This document shows positions 1 through 8,417 of a DNA stretch of 23,121 bases, in pieces; the stretch's first letter is position 1, and each line of letters begins with the position of its first letter. Below the pieces are notes generated by a model. That model made no database searches, was not told the origin of the DNA, and saw only the letters and a program-made list of their open reading frames with translations. The position numbers were made by a program, and so were the translations under genes. Source of the DNA: an uncultured Lachnospiraceae bacterium (lineage in GTDB: Bacteria > Bacillota > Clostridia > Lachnospirales > Lachnospiraceae); NCBI GenBank assembly GCA_902782715.1, contig CACZOG010000173.1:1-23121 (forward strand). The letters are read 5' to 3'.

Positions 1-80
1 CGGCGGCGGGACTTGAACCCGCACGTTGTTGCCAACAACAGATTTTGAGTCTGCCTCGTCTGCCATTCCGACACGCCGGC
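1..80 (-). tRNA. tRNA-Leu (anticodon CAA), 3' end cut by window edge
   Basis: Read on the minus strand, the sequence begins GCCGGCG at position 80 and folds as a class II tRNA. The anticodon stem GCAGA/TCTGT encloses the loop CTCAAAA, which gives anticodon CAA and decodes UUG. A long variable arm (GTTGTT-GGC-AACAAC) is typical of leucine tRNAs. The T arm is GCGGG-TTCAAGT-CCCGC. The 3' acceptor strand runs off the window after CGCCG, so the last acceptor bases and the CCA end (if encoded) are not visible. The gene is transcribed away from the neighbouring zinc-finger/polA block. Confidence 0.95.
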
Positions 81-91
81 GAACAAATAGT

Positions 92-120
92 ATATTATCA
101 TAAAAAGACGATATATTCAA
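92..120 (-). promoter_or_regulatory. Promoter of tRNA-Leu
   Basis: On the minus strand a -35 box TTGAAT (120-115) is followed, after exactly 17 bases, by a -10 box TAATAT (97-92). A TG one base upstream of the -10 box makes it an extended -10. The -10 box ends 11 bases before the mature tRNA 5' end, so transcription would start a few bases upstream of the tRNA. Confidence 0.6.
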
Positions 121-197
121 GGATTATTTCTTCTCATTATTGTGGATAAAAACTCAAAATTAGTGTAAAATTATAGGGTATGGTTTAAGGAGCAAAT

Positions 198-521
198 ATG
201 GAATGTTATGAGTGCAAAAAAAGAATAAAGGAATTCCTTAACGATTCCATGAAATCCAAGACTTGCGTCGAATTTATCGATCATGTTCGTTCTTGTGATG
301 AGTGTTATGAAGAACTTTCCATTGAGTTTTTGGTAAACGAAGGTTTGAAGAGACTCGATAATGCGACTTCTTTCGATCTTGAGAGCGAACTGAAGAACAA
401 GATCAACAAGTCTTATTCGAAAGCCAGGTTTTATAAAACTTTTATTGTGATCTGCTCAATTACCATTGCAATCGTTGCTTTTCTTTTAGGATTGTTCCTT
501 TCTACATTATTCGGATATTGA
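198..521 (+). CDS. Small zinc-finger (zf-HC2/anti-sigma-like) single-pass membrane protein
   Basis: A 107-residue protein. Its N-terminal half carries a zinc-finger pattern: Cys3 and Cys6, then His29-x3-Cys33-x2-Cys36. The His-x3-Cys-x2-Cys core is the signature of the zf-HC2/ZAS anti-sigma domain. The C-terminal third (about residues 78-104) is one hydrophobic segment, which predicts a cytoplasmic zinc finger anchored in the membrane. AAGGAG lies about 7 bases before the ATG, a good ribosome binding site. ZAS proteins normally sit beside the ECF sigma factor they bind, but none is present here; the next gene is polA, 14 bases downstream. The zinc-finger call rests on cysteine spacing. An anti-sigma function is only an inference, and the protein may be another membrane-bound zinc-finger regulator. 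Confidence 0.75.
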   Translation: MECYECKKRIKEFLNDSMKSKTCVEFIDHVRSCDECYEELSIEFLVNEGLKRLDNATSFDLESELKNKINKSYSKARFYKTFIVICSITIAIVAFLLGLFLSTLFGY

Positions 522-535
522 TTGGATTTACATAG

Positions 536-3142
536 ATGGAAAAAATACTTCTTGTCGACGGAAACAGTATAATGAACAGGGCATTTTACGGAGTGCCTGA
601 ACTGACGAACGTAAACGGTCTTCATACGAATGCAGTTTACGGTTTTTTAAATATTCTTTTTAAATTCCTTGATGAGGAAAAGCCTGACTATCTGGCGATA
701 GCATTCGATCTTCATGCTCCCACATTCAGACATAAACTTTACAGTGAATATAAAGGTACCAGAAAAGGTATGCCTGACGAACTTCGCGAGCAGGTTCCTT
801 ATATCAAGAATCTTGTAAAAGAGATGAATATCCGTACTCTTGAGCTGGAAGGATATGAGGCGGACGATCTGCTTGGTACGATTGCAAAAAGAGCTCAGTC
901 AAACGGCATTGAAGTAACCTTGCTTTCCGGAGACAGAGACCTTCTTCAGATCGCAGATGAACATATTAAGATCAGAATTCCCAAAACCGTCAGAGGAGTT
1001 ACGACCGTAGAAGATTATTATCCTGCTGATGTTTTAGAGAAATATAAGGTTACTCCTTTGGAATTCATACAGTTAAAAGCTCTTATGGGTGATTCTTCGG
1101 ATAATATTCCCGGTGTTCCCAAGGTAGGAGCAAAGACGGCGGAAGAACTTATTGTTAAATACCATGATCTTGATACTGTATATGAATCTCTTGAAGAGAT
1201 AACCAAAGCTTCCATTAAGCAGTCTTTGGCCGATAATAAGGATCTGGCTTACCTTTGCCTTAAACTTGCCACTATCGAAACAAATGCTCCGATAGAGGTT
1301 ACTTTTGATGAACTTAAGAATCAGATAAGATATACAAATGCAGGACTTGATATCATTAAAGAACTTTCTTTAAGAACATACATAAAGAAATTCGAAGAGA
1401 ATCTTGACAGCGAAAGCGTAAAGGCTGATGAATTTGTAATGCCTGATGTTACTTACATCAATGATCTTTCTGCATATGAAATATTCTTAAAAGATTTTGA
1501 TGCTTCATCCGAAAGCGTTAAAACATGCGTTTATTATCCTTCGATTCACGGTAATATCATCATTTTTGATGATAAATATTTTATTTTAAATATGACCGCT
1601 GATGTTTCAGTACTTTTAAGGAAGGTTATTTTTGATTCGAATACGAAACTTGTTGTATATAAAAGCAGTGAGATTTTTGAAGCATTATCTGAAGGAGATC
1701 TTAATAAAACTTCAGATTTTATCTGCAAAAATATTTTTGCGATCGATATTGCAGCATACCTTTGCAATCCTTTGAACAATAATTATTCCATTGAAGAACT
1801 TTCAAACGATTATCTCGGATTAAGCGTTTCTTCAAACTCCATAATCACGGATGACAGTATTAAAGCCGCTTATGCTTTAAAGCGTTTATTTGAAGAACTT
1901 AATAAGCGACTTGAAGAGACACAACAGATCTCATTATTTAACGATATTGAGATACCTCTTTCTCTAGTTCTTTACGAAATGGAAAAGAAGGGTATTAAAG
2001 TTGACCGCAGATCGTTAAAAGTTTACGAAGAAGATCTTAATAAATCTATTATCGAACTTGAAAAGAAGATTTACGAAGAGGCAGGAGAGGAATTTAATAT
2101 ACTTTCTCCCAAACAGCTCGGAGTTATTCTTTTTGAAAAGATGAATATGCCTTATTCGAAGAAAACGAAAACGGGTTATTCCACATCTGCTGATGTTTTG
2201 GAAAAACTTGCCGCAGAATATCCTTTTGTTTCTCATATTCTCGAATACAGAGGCCTTACAAAACTTCGTTCCACTTATGCACAGGGACTTGCAGCCGCAA
2301 TAGGAGAAGACGGAAGAATACATTCACATTTTCTTCAGACTGTTACGGCTACCGGAAGAATTTCATCTGCCGAGCCCAATCTTCAGAACATACCCATCAG
2401 AACCCAGCTTGGAAGAGAACTTCGTAAGGTATTCATTCCCGATGATGACAGTATCTTTGCGGATGCGGATTATTCACAGATCGAATTAAGAATACTTGCG
2501 CATCTTTCAAATGATGATGTTTTGATCGATGCTTTTAATTCCGGCAAAGACATTCATTCACTGACTGCCTCAAAAGTTTTTAATTTGCCCATAGATGAAG
2601 TTACCTCTTCTCAGAGAAGAGCCGCAAAGGTTGTTAATTTCGGTATTATTTACGGAATGTCTTCATTTTCATTGGGACAGGATCTTGAAATTACCAGAAA
2701 AGAAGCTGAGAAATATATCAAAGAGTATTTTGAAGGATATCCCAAGATCAAGGAATACCTTGACAGCTGCGTGGATAGTGCTTCAAAGAACGGTTACTCT
2801 TTAACGTCGTTTTTAAGAAGAAGACCGATTCCCGAACTTAAGGCATCACAGTTTATGCAAAGAGAATTCGGCAAGAGAGTTGCCATGAATGCTCCGATCC
2901 AGGGAACGGCAGCTGATATCATGAAGATATCCATGATCAATGTCAGGGATTCGCTAATTAAGAATAATCTTTCTTCGAGAATTCTCATACAGGTTCACGA
3001 TGAGCTTCTTTTGGAAGTTAAGAAAGATGAGAAAGATAAAGCATGCGAGATCCTTAAAGAAGAGATGGAAAAAGCATGTAAACTTTCAGTTCCGCTTACA
3101 GTTGAATTAAATGTCGGAGATAACTGGTATGAGACCAAATAA
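536..3142 (+). CDS. polA: DNA polymerase I
   Basis: An 868-residue DNA polymerase I, which fills gaps in repair and removes Okazaki primers. The N-terminal 5'-3' exonuclease (about 1-290) shows LLVDGNSIMNRAF, an EGYEADD motif and a LLSGDRDLLQ motif. The family A polymerase domain (about 480-868) has motif A DYSQIEL (catalytic Asp645), motif B RRAAKVVNFGIIYG (Lys698) and motif C QVHDE (Asp822-Glu823). The middle region (about 300-470) occupies the place of the 3'-5' exonuclease, but I find no FDxET-like motif where the first acidic pair should be. Proofreading is therefore probably lost, as known for Bacillus and Thermus Pol I. The SD before the ATG is weak (TTGGATT). Its last 14 bases overlap coaE. 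Confidence 0.97.
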   Translation: MEKILLVDGNSIMNRAFYGVPELTNVNGLHTNAVYGFLNILFKFLDEEKPDYLAIAFDLHAPTFRHKLYSEYKGTRKGMPDELREQVPYIKNLVKEMNIRTLELEGYEADDLLGTIAKRAQSNGIEVTLLSGDRDLLQIADEHIKIRIPKTVRGVTTVEDYYPADVLEKYKVTPLEFIQLKALMGDSSDNIPGVPKVGAKTAEELIVKYHDLDTVYESLEEITKASIKQSLADNKDLAYLCLKLATIETNAPIEVTFDELKNQIRYTNAGLDIIKELSLRTYIKKFEENLDSESVKADEFVMPDVTYINDLSAYEIFLKDFDASSESVKTCVYYPSIHGNIIIFDDKYFILNMTADVSVLLRKVIFDSNTKLVVYKSSEIFEALSEGDLNKTSDFICKNIFAIDIAAYLCNPLNNNYSIEELSNDYLGLSVSSNSIITDDSIKAAYALKRLFEELNKRLEETQQISLFNDIEIPLSLVLYEMEKKGIKVDRRSLKVYEEDLNKSIIELEKKIYEEAGEEFNILSPKQLGVILFEKMNMPYSKKTKTGYSTSADVLEKLAAEYPFVSHILEYRGLTKLRSTYAQGLAAAIGEDGRIHSHFLQTVTATGRISSAEPNLQNIPIRTQLGRELRKVFIPDDDSIFADADYSQIELRILAHLSNDDVLIDAFNSGKDIHSLTASKVFNLPIDEVTSSQRRAAKVVNFGIIYGMSSFSLGQDLEITRKEAEKYIKEYFEGYPKIKEYLDSCVDSASKNGYSLTSFLRRRPIPELKASQFMQREFGKRVAMNAPIQGTAADIMKISMINVRDSLIKNNLSSRILIQVHDELLLEVKKDEKDKACEILKEEMEKACKLSVPLTVELNVGDNWYETK
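3116..3120 (+). promoter_or_regulatory. Ribosome binding site that fixes the coaE start
   Basis: GGAGA inside the end of polA lies 8-9 bases before the ATG at 3129. An earlier in-frame ATG at 3111 has no such site, and it would add six residues ahead of the conserved nucleotide-binding start. Confidence 0.6.
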
Positions 3143-3794
3143 TGTTTTTGTGATCGGCCTTACCGGCGGAATAGGTTCGGGCAAATCGCTTGTTATTGAA
3201 TATCTTAAAGACAAATATAACTGCCTGGTCATCAAGGCGGATGATATAGGTAATGAAGTTAAGTTAAAAGGCAGAGAATGCTATGACGACATCGTATCTT
3301 TACTCGGAGAAGATATTTTAGGACCTGATAAGGAAATAATAAAAAACAAAATGGCCGATAAGATCTTTTCTGATGAAGATCTTATCGAAAAGGTTAATGC
3401 CATAATTCATCCTGTTGTTAAAAAAGTCATTTCAGAACAAATGGATGAAGATAACGGAAAGCATAAATTTGTCGTTGTCGAAGCGGCTCTTCTTATCGAA
3501 GCCCAATATTTTGATCTTTTTGATGAAGTATGGGTAATTGATACAGATAAAGAAGTCAGGATCAAAAGACTTATGGAATCGAGAGGATATTCTCTCGAGA
3601 AATGTGAAAATATTATCGCTAATCAGAATGATGTCGATTATTACTGCCTGCAAAGTGATATATTTTCAAACGAGAATCCGGAATCGGATTATTACGGATT
3701 AAGAGTTATTCAGAACAATTCAAGTACAGAAGATTTAAAAGATGCAATTGATGAAGTAATGGAGGATATCAATGGGCGCCTCAGACAATACTAA
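3129..3794 (+). CDS. coaE: Dephospho-CoA kinase
   Basis: Dephospho-CoA kinase, which phosphorylates the ribose 3'-hydroxyl of dephospho-CoA in the last step of coenzyme A synthesis. With the start at 3129 it has 221 residues, slightly longer than the usual 200 or so. The P-loop GLTGGIGSGKS is at residues 10-20. An internal IIHPVV motif, a VVVEAALLIEA strand and an RIKRLMESRGYS segment fit the family. The C-terminal part is unusual: after the conserved RG-S-E-x-x-x-x-I-x-x-Q region there is an extended stretch (NQNDVDYYC to YYGLR) before VIQNNSS, longer than the usual link to the ADxVIxN motif. It overlaps polA by 14 bases and the next gene by 23, so translation is probably coupled. Confidence 0.93.
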   Translation: MRPNNVFVIGLTGGIGSGKSLVIEYLKDKYNCLVIKADDIGNEVKLKGRECYDDIVSLLGEDILGPDKEIIKNKMADKIFSDEDLIEKVNAIIHPVVKKVISEQMDEDNGKHKFVVVEAALLIEAQYFDLFDEVWVIDTDKEVRIKRLMESRGYSLEKCENIIANQNDVDYYCLQSDIFSNENPESDYYGLRVIQNNSSTEDLKDAIDEVMEDINGRLRQY

Positions 3795-5844
3795 AGAAGG
3801 TCTCGTATTCGGACTCGACATAGGTACCCGCGCTGTTGTGGGTGTAGTCGGTTACAGAGAAAAAGACAAGTTCATAGTAAAAGCCATCGAATCCCTCGAG
3901 CATGACACAAGGTCCATGATCGACGGTCAGATTCATGATATCGGACGCGTTTCTTCAACCATCTCCGTTATTAAGGAAAAGCTTGAAAAGAAATGCAAGA
4001 TGACTCTTAAAGATGTATGTATCGCAGCTGCGGGACGTGTTCTTAAAACGGAGAACGTTCATGCTGAGATCGTTTTTAATGATGATACGATCATCAAAGA
4101 TGAACACATATTTGATCTTCAGTCAAAAGGCGTTGAAGAAGCTTACAAGAAATTCCAGACCGATAACGAATTCGGAGAGAAGTATTACTGTGTAGGAAAA
4201 AGCGTTGTCAAATACTTCATGAACGATGTATTCATGACCAATCTTTTGGATCACAGAGCAAGAAAGATCTCTGTTGACATGATCTGTACATTCCTTCCTT
4301 ACGATGTTGTTGAAGGTCTTTACACAGCAGTAGAGATGGCAGGTCTGTCGGTCATCAATCTTACTCTGGAGCCTATTGCGGCTATTGAAGTTGCAATTCC
4401 CGAGAAATTCAGAATGTTAAATATCGCGCTCGTTGATGTAGGAGCGGGCACAAGCGATATATGTATAACAAAAGACGGATCCGTAACAGCTTACGGAATG
4501 ATCCCTACAGCGGGTGATTCTCTTACGGAAACTATAGCAAATCACTGCCTGGTTGAATTTAACGAAGCTGAAAAGATCAAAAAAGCCATTGAAGAAGAAG
4601 ACGAAGTTGAATATGAAGATATTCTCGGACTTAAGGCTACCATCACTAAGGACGAAGTTCTCGATCTTTTAAAAGACCATATTTACGAAATGGCAAAACA
4701 GGTTTCCGATGAGATCTTAAGATTAAACGGCGGTGAAAAAGTCGGCGCCATATTTGTTGTCGGCGGAGGCGGAAGAATAGAAGGATATACCGAATGCCTT
4801 GCAAAGACTCATGACATCATGGTTAACCGTGTTGCGTTACGTGGTGAAGAAGTGATGGGTAAGATAGAGTTTAAGGATAACTCAGTCAATAAGGATTCGC
4901 TCATCGTTACGCCTCTCGGTATCTGCATGCATTTCTATGAAGATAACAACTCATTTATTAACGTATCTCTTAATGACGATCATCTTAAACTTTATGATAA
5001 CGGAAATGTTACCGTTGTAGATGCCGTTATGCAGATCGGTCTTGATAATAATGCTTTATTCCCGAGACGCGGCGATGCTTTGACATTTACCTTAAACGGT
5101 GAAGAAAAAGTCATAAAAGGCGAACTCGGTGAAGCCTGCGTTGTTTATCTTAATTCGGAGATCACGGATCTGCATGCTCTTTTGCATGCAAACGATTATA
5201 TCAAGCTTGTACCTTCCACAAAGGGTGCTCCTGCTTCAATGACTTTAGGAAAGCTTAAATCAGGAAACGGCAAGCTAACGATCACCGTTAATAACATGAA
5301 TGTAACGCTTCCGAATCTGTGTACCGTAAACGGCGAAATAGCTGTTGATTCTTACAGCATTCAGGAAGGCGATGATGTTGAAGTTCTTGATTACTTAACT
5401 GTTTCACAGGTTCTTGAACTTCTGGATATCAACTTAAATGAAAGTCAGTATGTTGTCGTAAATAATGCTGAAGCAGAACCTGATACCAAGGTTTATTCAA
5501 GATTCAATCTTGAGATCCTTGAAAAGAAGGAACTCACTTATGCGGATCTTCCCGAGGATGACACCGTAAAAGAGACTGTTGAAGAAAATACCGATGGTGA
5601 AATACCCGAAGAACCTTCAGGTGACAATAAAACGATCACTGTTTCCGTTAACGGAGAGAGCATTGTTTTAAATAATAAAGAGAGTTACGTTTTTGTTGAT
5701 GTTTTCGATCATTATGCGTTTGATTTAAGCAAGCCTCAGGGCTCCGGTATAGTAACAAATCTTAACGGCAAAGCAGCCGATTTTCTTGAAGAACTTAATG
5801 ATGGGGATACAATTGATATTTACTGGAAGGATAAAGAAGAATGA
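3772..5844 (+). CDS. FtsA-like actin-fold ATPase with long C-terminal extension
   Basis: A 690-residue member of the FtsA/PilM branch of actin-fold ATPases. Phosphate-1 motif GLDIGTRAVVG is near residue 14, phosphate-2 motif VDVGAGTSD at 221-229, and adenosine motif VVGGGGRIEGY around 329-339. The actin-like part ends near residue 380. FtsA itself is about 420 residues and ends in an amphipathic membrane helix. Here about 300 more residues follow, built from beta-rich segments (near 394-490, 500-580 and 621-686) that alternate short strands with NG and GD turns and look like repeated beta-grasp modules. An acidic linker near 590-615 precedes the last one. GGAGG is six bases before the ATG, inside coaE. 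The family is annotated as a cell-division protein in Clostridia. Its real role, and whether it binds FtsZ, cannot be read here. A separate ordinary ftsA may exist elsewhere. Confidence 0.8.
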   Translation: MGASDNTKEGLVFGLDIGTRAVVGVVGYREKDKFIVKAIESLEHDTRSMIDGQIHDIGRVSSTISVIKEKLEKKCKMTLKDVCIAAAGRVLKTENVHAEIVFNDDTIIKDEHIFDLQSKGVEEAYKKFQTDNEFGEKYYCVGKSVVKYFMNDVFMTNLLDHRARKISVDMICTFLPYDVVEGLYTAVEMAGLSVINLTLEPIAAIEVAIPEKFRMLNIALVDVGAGTSDICITKDGSVTAYGMIPTAGDSLTETIANHCLVEFNEAEKIKKAIEEEDEVEYEDILGLKATITKDEVLDLLKDHIYEMAKQVSDEILRLNGGEKVGAIFVVGGGGRIEGYTECLAKTHDIMVNRVALRGEEVMGKIEFKDNSVNKDSLIVTPLGICMHFYEDNNSFINVSLNDDHLKLYDNGNVTVVDAVMQIGLDNNALFPRRGDALTFTLNGEEKVIKGELGEACVVYLNSEITDLHALLHANDYIKLVPSTKGAPASMTLGKLKSGNGKLTITVNNMNVTLPNLCTVNGEIAVDSYSIQEGDDVEVLDYLTVSQVLELLDINLNESQYVVVNNAEAEPDTKVYSRFNLEILEKKELTYADLPEDDTVKETVEENTDGEIPEEPSGDNKTITVSVNGESIVLNNKESYVFVDVFDHYAFDLSKPQGSGIVTNLNGKAADFLEELNDGDTIDIYWKDKEE

Positions 5845-6638
5845 GATTGGCCTCATTATCAAGCGGTTCAAACGGAAACTGCTTTTATGTCGGAGATGAT
5901 AATACACATGTTCTGATAGATGCCGGGATATCATTAAAGGCCGTTGAAGAGGGTTTAAATGCCCTGGATCTTACTTTAAATGATATTGATGCAATTCTTA
6001 TAACCCACGAGCATTCGGACCATATAAAGGGGTTAGGCGTGCTTGAAAGGAAATGTGAGATACCCGTTTTTGCTTCAGAGGGAACAGTAAAAGGCATTTT
6101 ATCAGCAAAATCTCTCGGAAATTTCAATTTTGATTGCATTAATTCGTTAAATAATCTACAATCTTTTAGGATAAAAAATCTCAATTTCCATCCGCACAGA
6201 ATTTATCATGATGCAAACGAGCCTTTATGCTTTTCTTTTGATGATAAAATAAAGAGAGCTGCTGTCGTAACCGACTTGGGACATTTTGACGATCTTTTGG
6301 TTGATGAGCTTGGAAGACTCGATTTTATTCTGGCAGAAGCAAATCACGATGTAAGAATGCTTCAGTTAGGACCTTATACTTATCAGCTTAAAAGAAGGAT
6401 CTTATCGGATGTCGGGCATTTATCGAATGAGAACTGCGGCAAATTTGTTTCTAGGCTTCTTAATGATGATATAAAAGGCATTATGCTCGGGCATTTGAGC
6501 GATAAGAACAATCTGCCCGAACTGGCTTACGAAGCCGTAAAAGTTGAAATTACTTTTTCGGATAATAAGTACGAGGGAAATGATTTCCCGATATATGTAG
6601 CGAAAAGAAATGAGATTTCGAATATAATCACTATTTAA
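5841..6638 (+). CDS. WalJ/YycJ-type metallo-beta-lactamase-fold hydrolase
   Basis: A 265-residue MBL-fold protein. It opens with the SLSSGSNGNCFYV strand typical of the YycJ/WalJ family. The metal-binding motif THEHSDH is at residues 55-61 (His56, His58, Asp60, His61). Further metal ligands are expected at TDLGHFDD and in the SDVGHLSNENC segment, a family hallmark. Members are putative nucleases or phosphodiesterases linked to DNA metabolism and, in Bacillus, to the WalKR cell-wall regulon. No walK or walR is present here. The start ATG overlaps the upstream stop as ATGA, with AAGGA just upstream, so it is translationally coupled to the FtsA-like gene. The family call is secure; the substrate is unknown. 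Confidence 0.88.
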   Translation: MRLASLSSGSNGNCFYVGDDNTHVLIDAGISLKAVEEGLNALDLTLNDIDAILITHEHSDHIKGLGVLERKCEIPVFASEGTVKGILSAKSLGNFNFDCINSLNNLQSFRIKNLNFHPHRIYHDANEPLCFSFDDKIKRAAVVTDLGHFDDLLVDELGRLDFILAEANHDVRMLQLGPYTYQLKRRILSDVGHLSNENCGKFVSRLLNDDIKGIMLGHLSDKNNLPELAYEAVKVEITFSDNKYEGNDFPIYVAKRNEISNIITI

Positions 6639-6653
6639 TTCAAGGAGATACAT

Positions 6654-6926
6654 ATGAAGAAGACAATTATTACCGTTGTAGGTAAAGACGGAGTTGGAAT
6701 CATTGCCAAGATATGTACTTATCTGGCTAATAACAATATCAATATCGAAGATATATCACAGACTATCACCGGCGGATTTTTTAACATGATGATGATCACG
6801 GATATGAATTCATCGTCCAAGGCTATCGGAGATATTTCCGATGAGCTTGCTCAGATCGGCGAAGAGATCGGAGTTGTTATCAAATGTCAGAGAGAGGAAA
6901 TTTTTGATTCCATGCACAGAATTTAA
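6654..6926 (+). CDS. ACT domain protein (UPF0237 family)
   Basis: A 90-residue protein consisting of one ACT domain: TIITVVGKDGVGIIAKICTYLA, then NINIEDISQTI and a FNMMMITD strand. ACT domains are small ligand-binding modules, often for amino acids. The stand-alone UPF0237 form usually occurs beside a UPF0210 gene, as here, where that gene starts 26 bases downstream. AAGGAGA precedes the ATG at good spacing. It probably acts as the ligand sensor or a subunit partner of the next protein (inference); the ligand is unknown. Confidence 0.93.
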   Translation: MKKTIITVVGKDGVGIIAKICTYLANNNINIEDISQTITGGFFNMMMITDMNSSSKAIGDISDELAQIGEEIGVVIKCQREEIFDSMHRI

Positions 6927-6952
6927 TGCAGGAAGAATAAAGAGGCTTAAGT

Positions 6953-8317
6953 ATGATAAATATAAACGAAGTAGCCGAAACCAATGAGATGATCGAAAAG
7001 GAAAACCTTGACGTAAGAACCATTACCATGGGTATTTCTCTTTTGGACTGCATTGATTCGGATCTTGAAACAGTTAAAAAGAATATAAACGATAAAATAT
7101 ACAATTACGCTAAAGACCTTGTAAAAACGGGTAAGGATATCGAAAAAGAATTCGGTATTCCCATTGTCAACAAGAGGATCTCCGTAACTCCTATCTCATT
7201 GATCGGTGCTGCATGCTGCAAGACACCTTCTGATTTTTCTCAACTTGCTGTCGTGCTTGATGATGTTGCCAAAAAGGTTGGAGTTAACTTCATCGGCGGT
7301 TATTCCGCACTTGTATCAAAAGGAATGACTCCTGCCGAAGAAATGCTCATCAAATCAATTCCCGAAGCTTTGTCAAAAACAGACAGAGTCTGCTCATCCA
7401 TTAACCTCGGTTCTACAAAGACAGGTATCAATATGGATGCTGTAAAGCTTATGGGTGAGATCATAAAAGAAACAGCTGAATACACTAAAGAAAAAGATTC
7501 ATTGGGCTGTGCGAAACTCGTTGTTTTCTGTAATGCTCCCGATGACAATCCTTTTATGGCAGGTGCTTTTCACGGCGTTACGGAAGCTGACTGTATTATA
7601 AATGTCGGTGTTTCGGGACCCGGAGTTGTTAAGACTGCTTTGGAAAAGGTAAGAGGAGAGAACTTCGAAGTTCTCTGCGAGACTATCAAAAAGACAGCAT
7701 TTAAGGTAACAAGAGTAGGTCAGCTTGTTGCAAAAGAAGCATCCGAAAGACTTAAGGTTCCTTTCGGTATCGTTGACTTATCACTTGCTCCCACGCCCGC
7801 TATCGGTGATTCAGTTGCGGATATTCTCTGCGAGATCGGTCTTGAACATGCAGGAGCGCCCGGTACCACCGCAGCGTTGGCTCTTTTAAACGACCAGGTT
7901 AAAAAGGGCGGTGTAATGGCATCTTCGTATGTCGGCGGATTAAGTGGTGCATTCATTCCCGTTTCGGAAGATCAGGGCATGATCAATGCCGTTGAAGCAG
8001 GTGCTTTGACTTTAGAAAAGCTTGAAGCAATGACATGTGTCTGCTCGGTAGGTCTTGATATGATCGCAATTCCGGGTAAAACAAAGGCAACTACGATTTC
8101 CGGAATTATTGCAGACGAGCTTGCCATCGGTATGGTCAACCAGAAGACAACGGCTGTAAGAATCATTCCGGTTATCGGAAAAGATGTGGGCGATAATGTT
8201 GAATTCGGCGGTCTTTTAGGACATGCGCCCGTAATGGCTGTTAATGAATTCTCATGTGATGCATTTATTAACAGAGGAGGAAGAATTCCCGCACCCATTC
8301 ATTCGTTTAAGAACTGA
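6953..8317 (+). CDS. UPF0210 / PFL-fold family protein
   Basis: A 454-residue protein of the UPF0210 (DUF711) family, whose known structures resemble the barrel of pyruvate formate-lyase and anaerobic ribonucleotide reductase. Recognisable segments are LDVRTITMGISLLDC, NKRISVTPISLIGAAC, MDAVKLMGEIIKETAE, VGVSGPGVVKTALE, DLSLAPTPAIGDSVADIL and the C-terminal INRGGRIPAPIHS. I see no glycyl-radical motif (RVxGY type), so it is not itself a formate-lyase. GAGG precedes the ATG by seven bases. It is the last gene of the plus-strand block and is followed by a terminator. The family assignment is firm, but its biochemical function is not established. Confidence 0.92.
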   Translation: MININEVAETNEMIEKENLDVRTITMGISLLDCIDSDLETVKKNINDKIYNYAKDLVKTGKDIEKEFGIPIVNKRISVTPISLIGAACCKTPSDFSQLAVVLDDVAKKVGVNFIGGYSALVSKGMTPAEEMLIKSIPEALSKTDRVCSSINLGSTKTGINMDAVKLMGEIIKETAEYTKEKDSLGCAKLVVFCNAPDDNPFMAGAFHGVTEADCIINVGVSGPGVVKTALEKVRGENFEVLCETIKKTAFKVTRVGQLVAKEASERLKVPFGIVDLSLAPTPAIGDSVADILCEIGLEHAGAPGTTAALALLNDQVKKGGVMASSYVGGLSGAFIPVSEDQGMINAVEAGALTLEKLEAMTCVCSVGLDMIAIPGKTKATTISGIIADELAIGMVNQKTTAVRIIPVIGKDVGDNVEFGGLLGHAPVMAVNEFSCDAFINRGGRIPAPIHSFKN

Positions 8318-8336
8318 TCATAATAAACAAAATGAT

Positions 8337-8367
8337 AAAAAAAGAAACCTTTGCCGGTTTCTTTTTT
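8337..8367. terminator. Bidirectional intrinsic terminator between convergent genes
   Basis: GAAACC (8344-8349) and GGTTTC (8356-8361) pair across a six-base loop. A-run on the left and T-run on the right extend the stem and supply a U-tract on either strand. It lies between the end of the UPF0210 gene and the end of tmcAL, so it can stop transcription from both sides. Confidence 0.8.
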
Positions 8368-8417
8368 ATTATGTTTAAATTATTTAACTTTTAATATCTG
8401 CTTATAAAGAAAAATTA

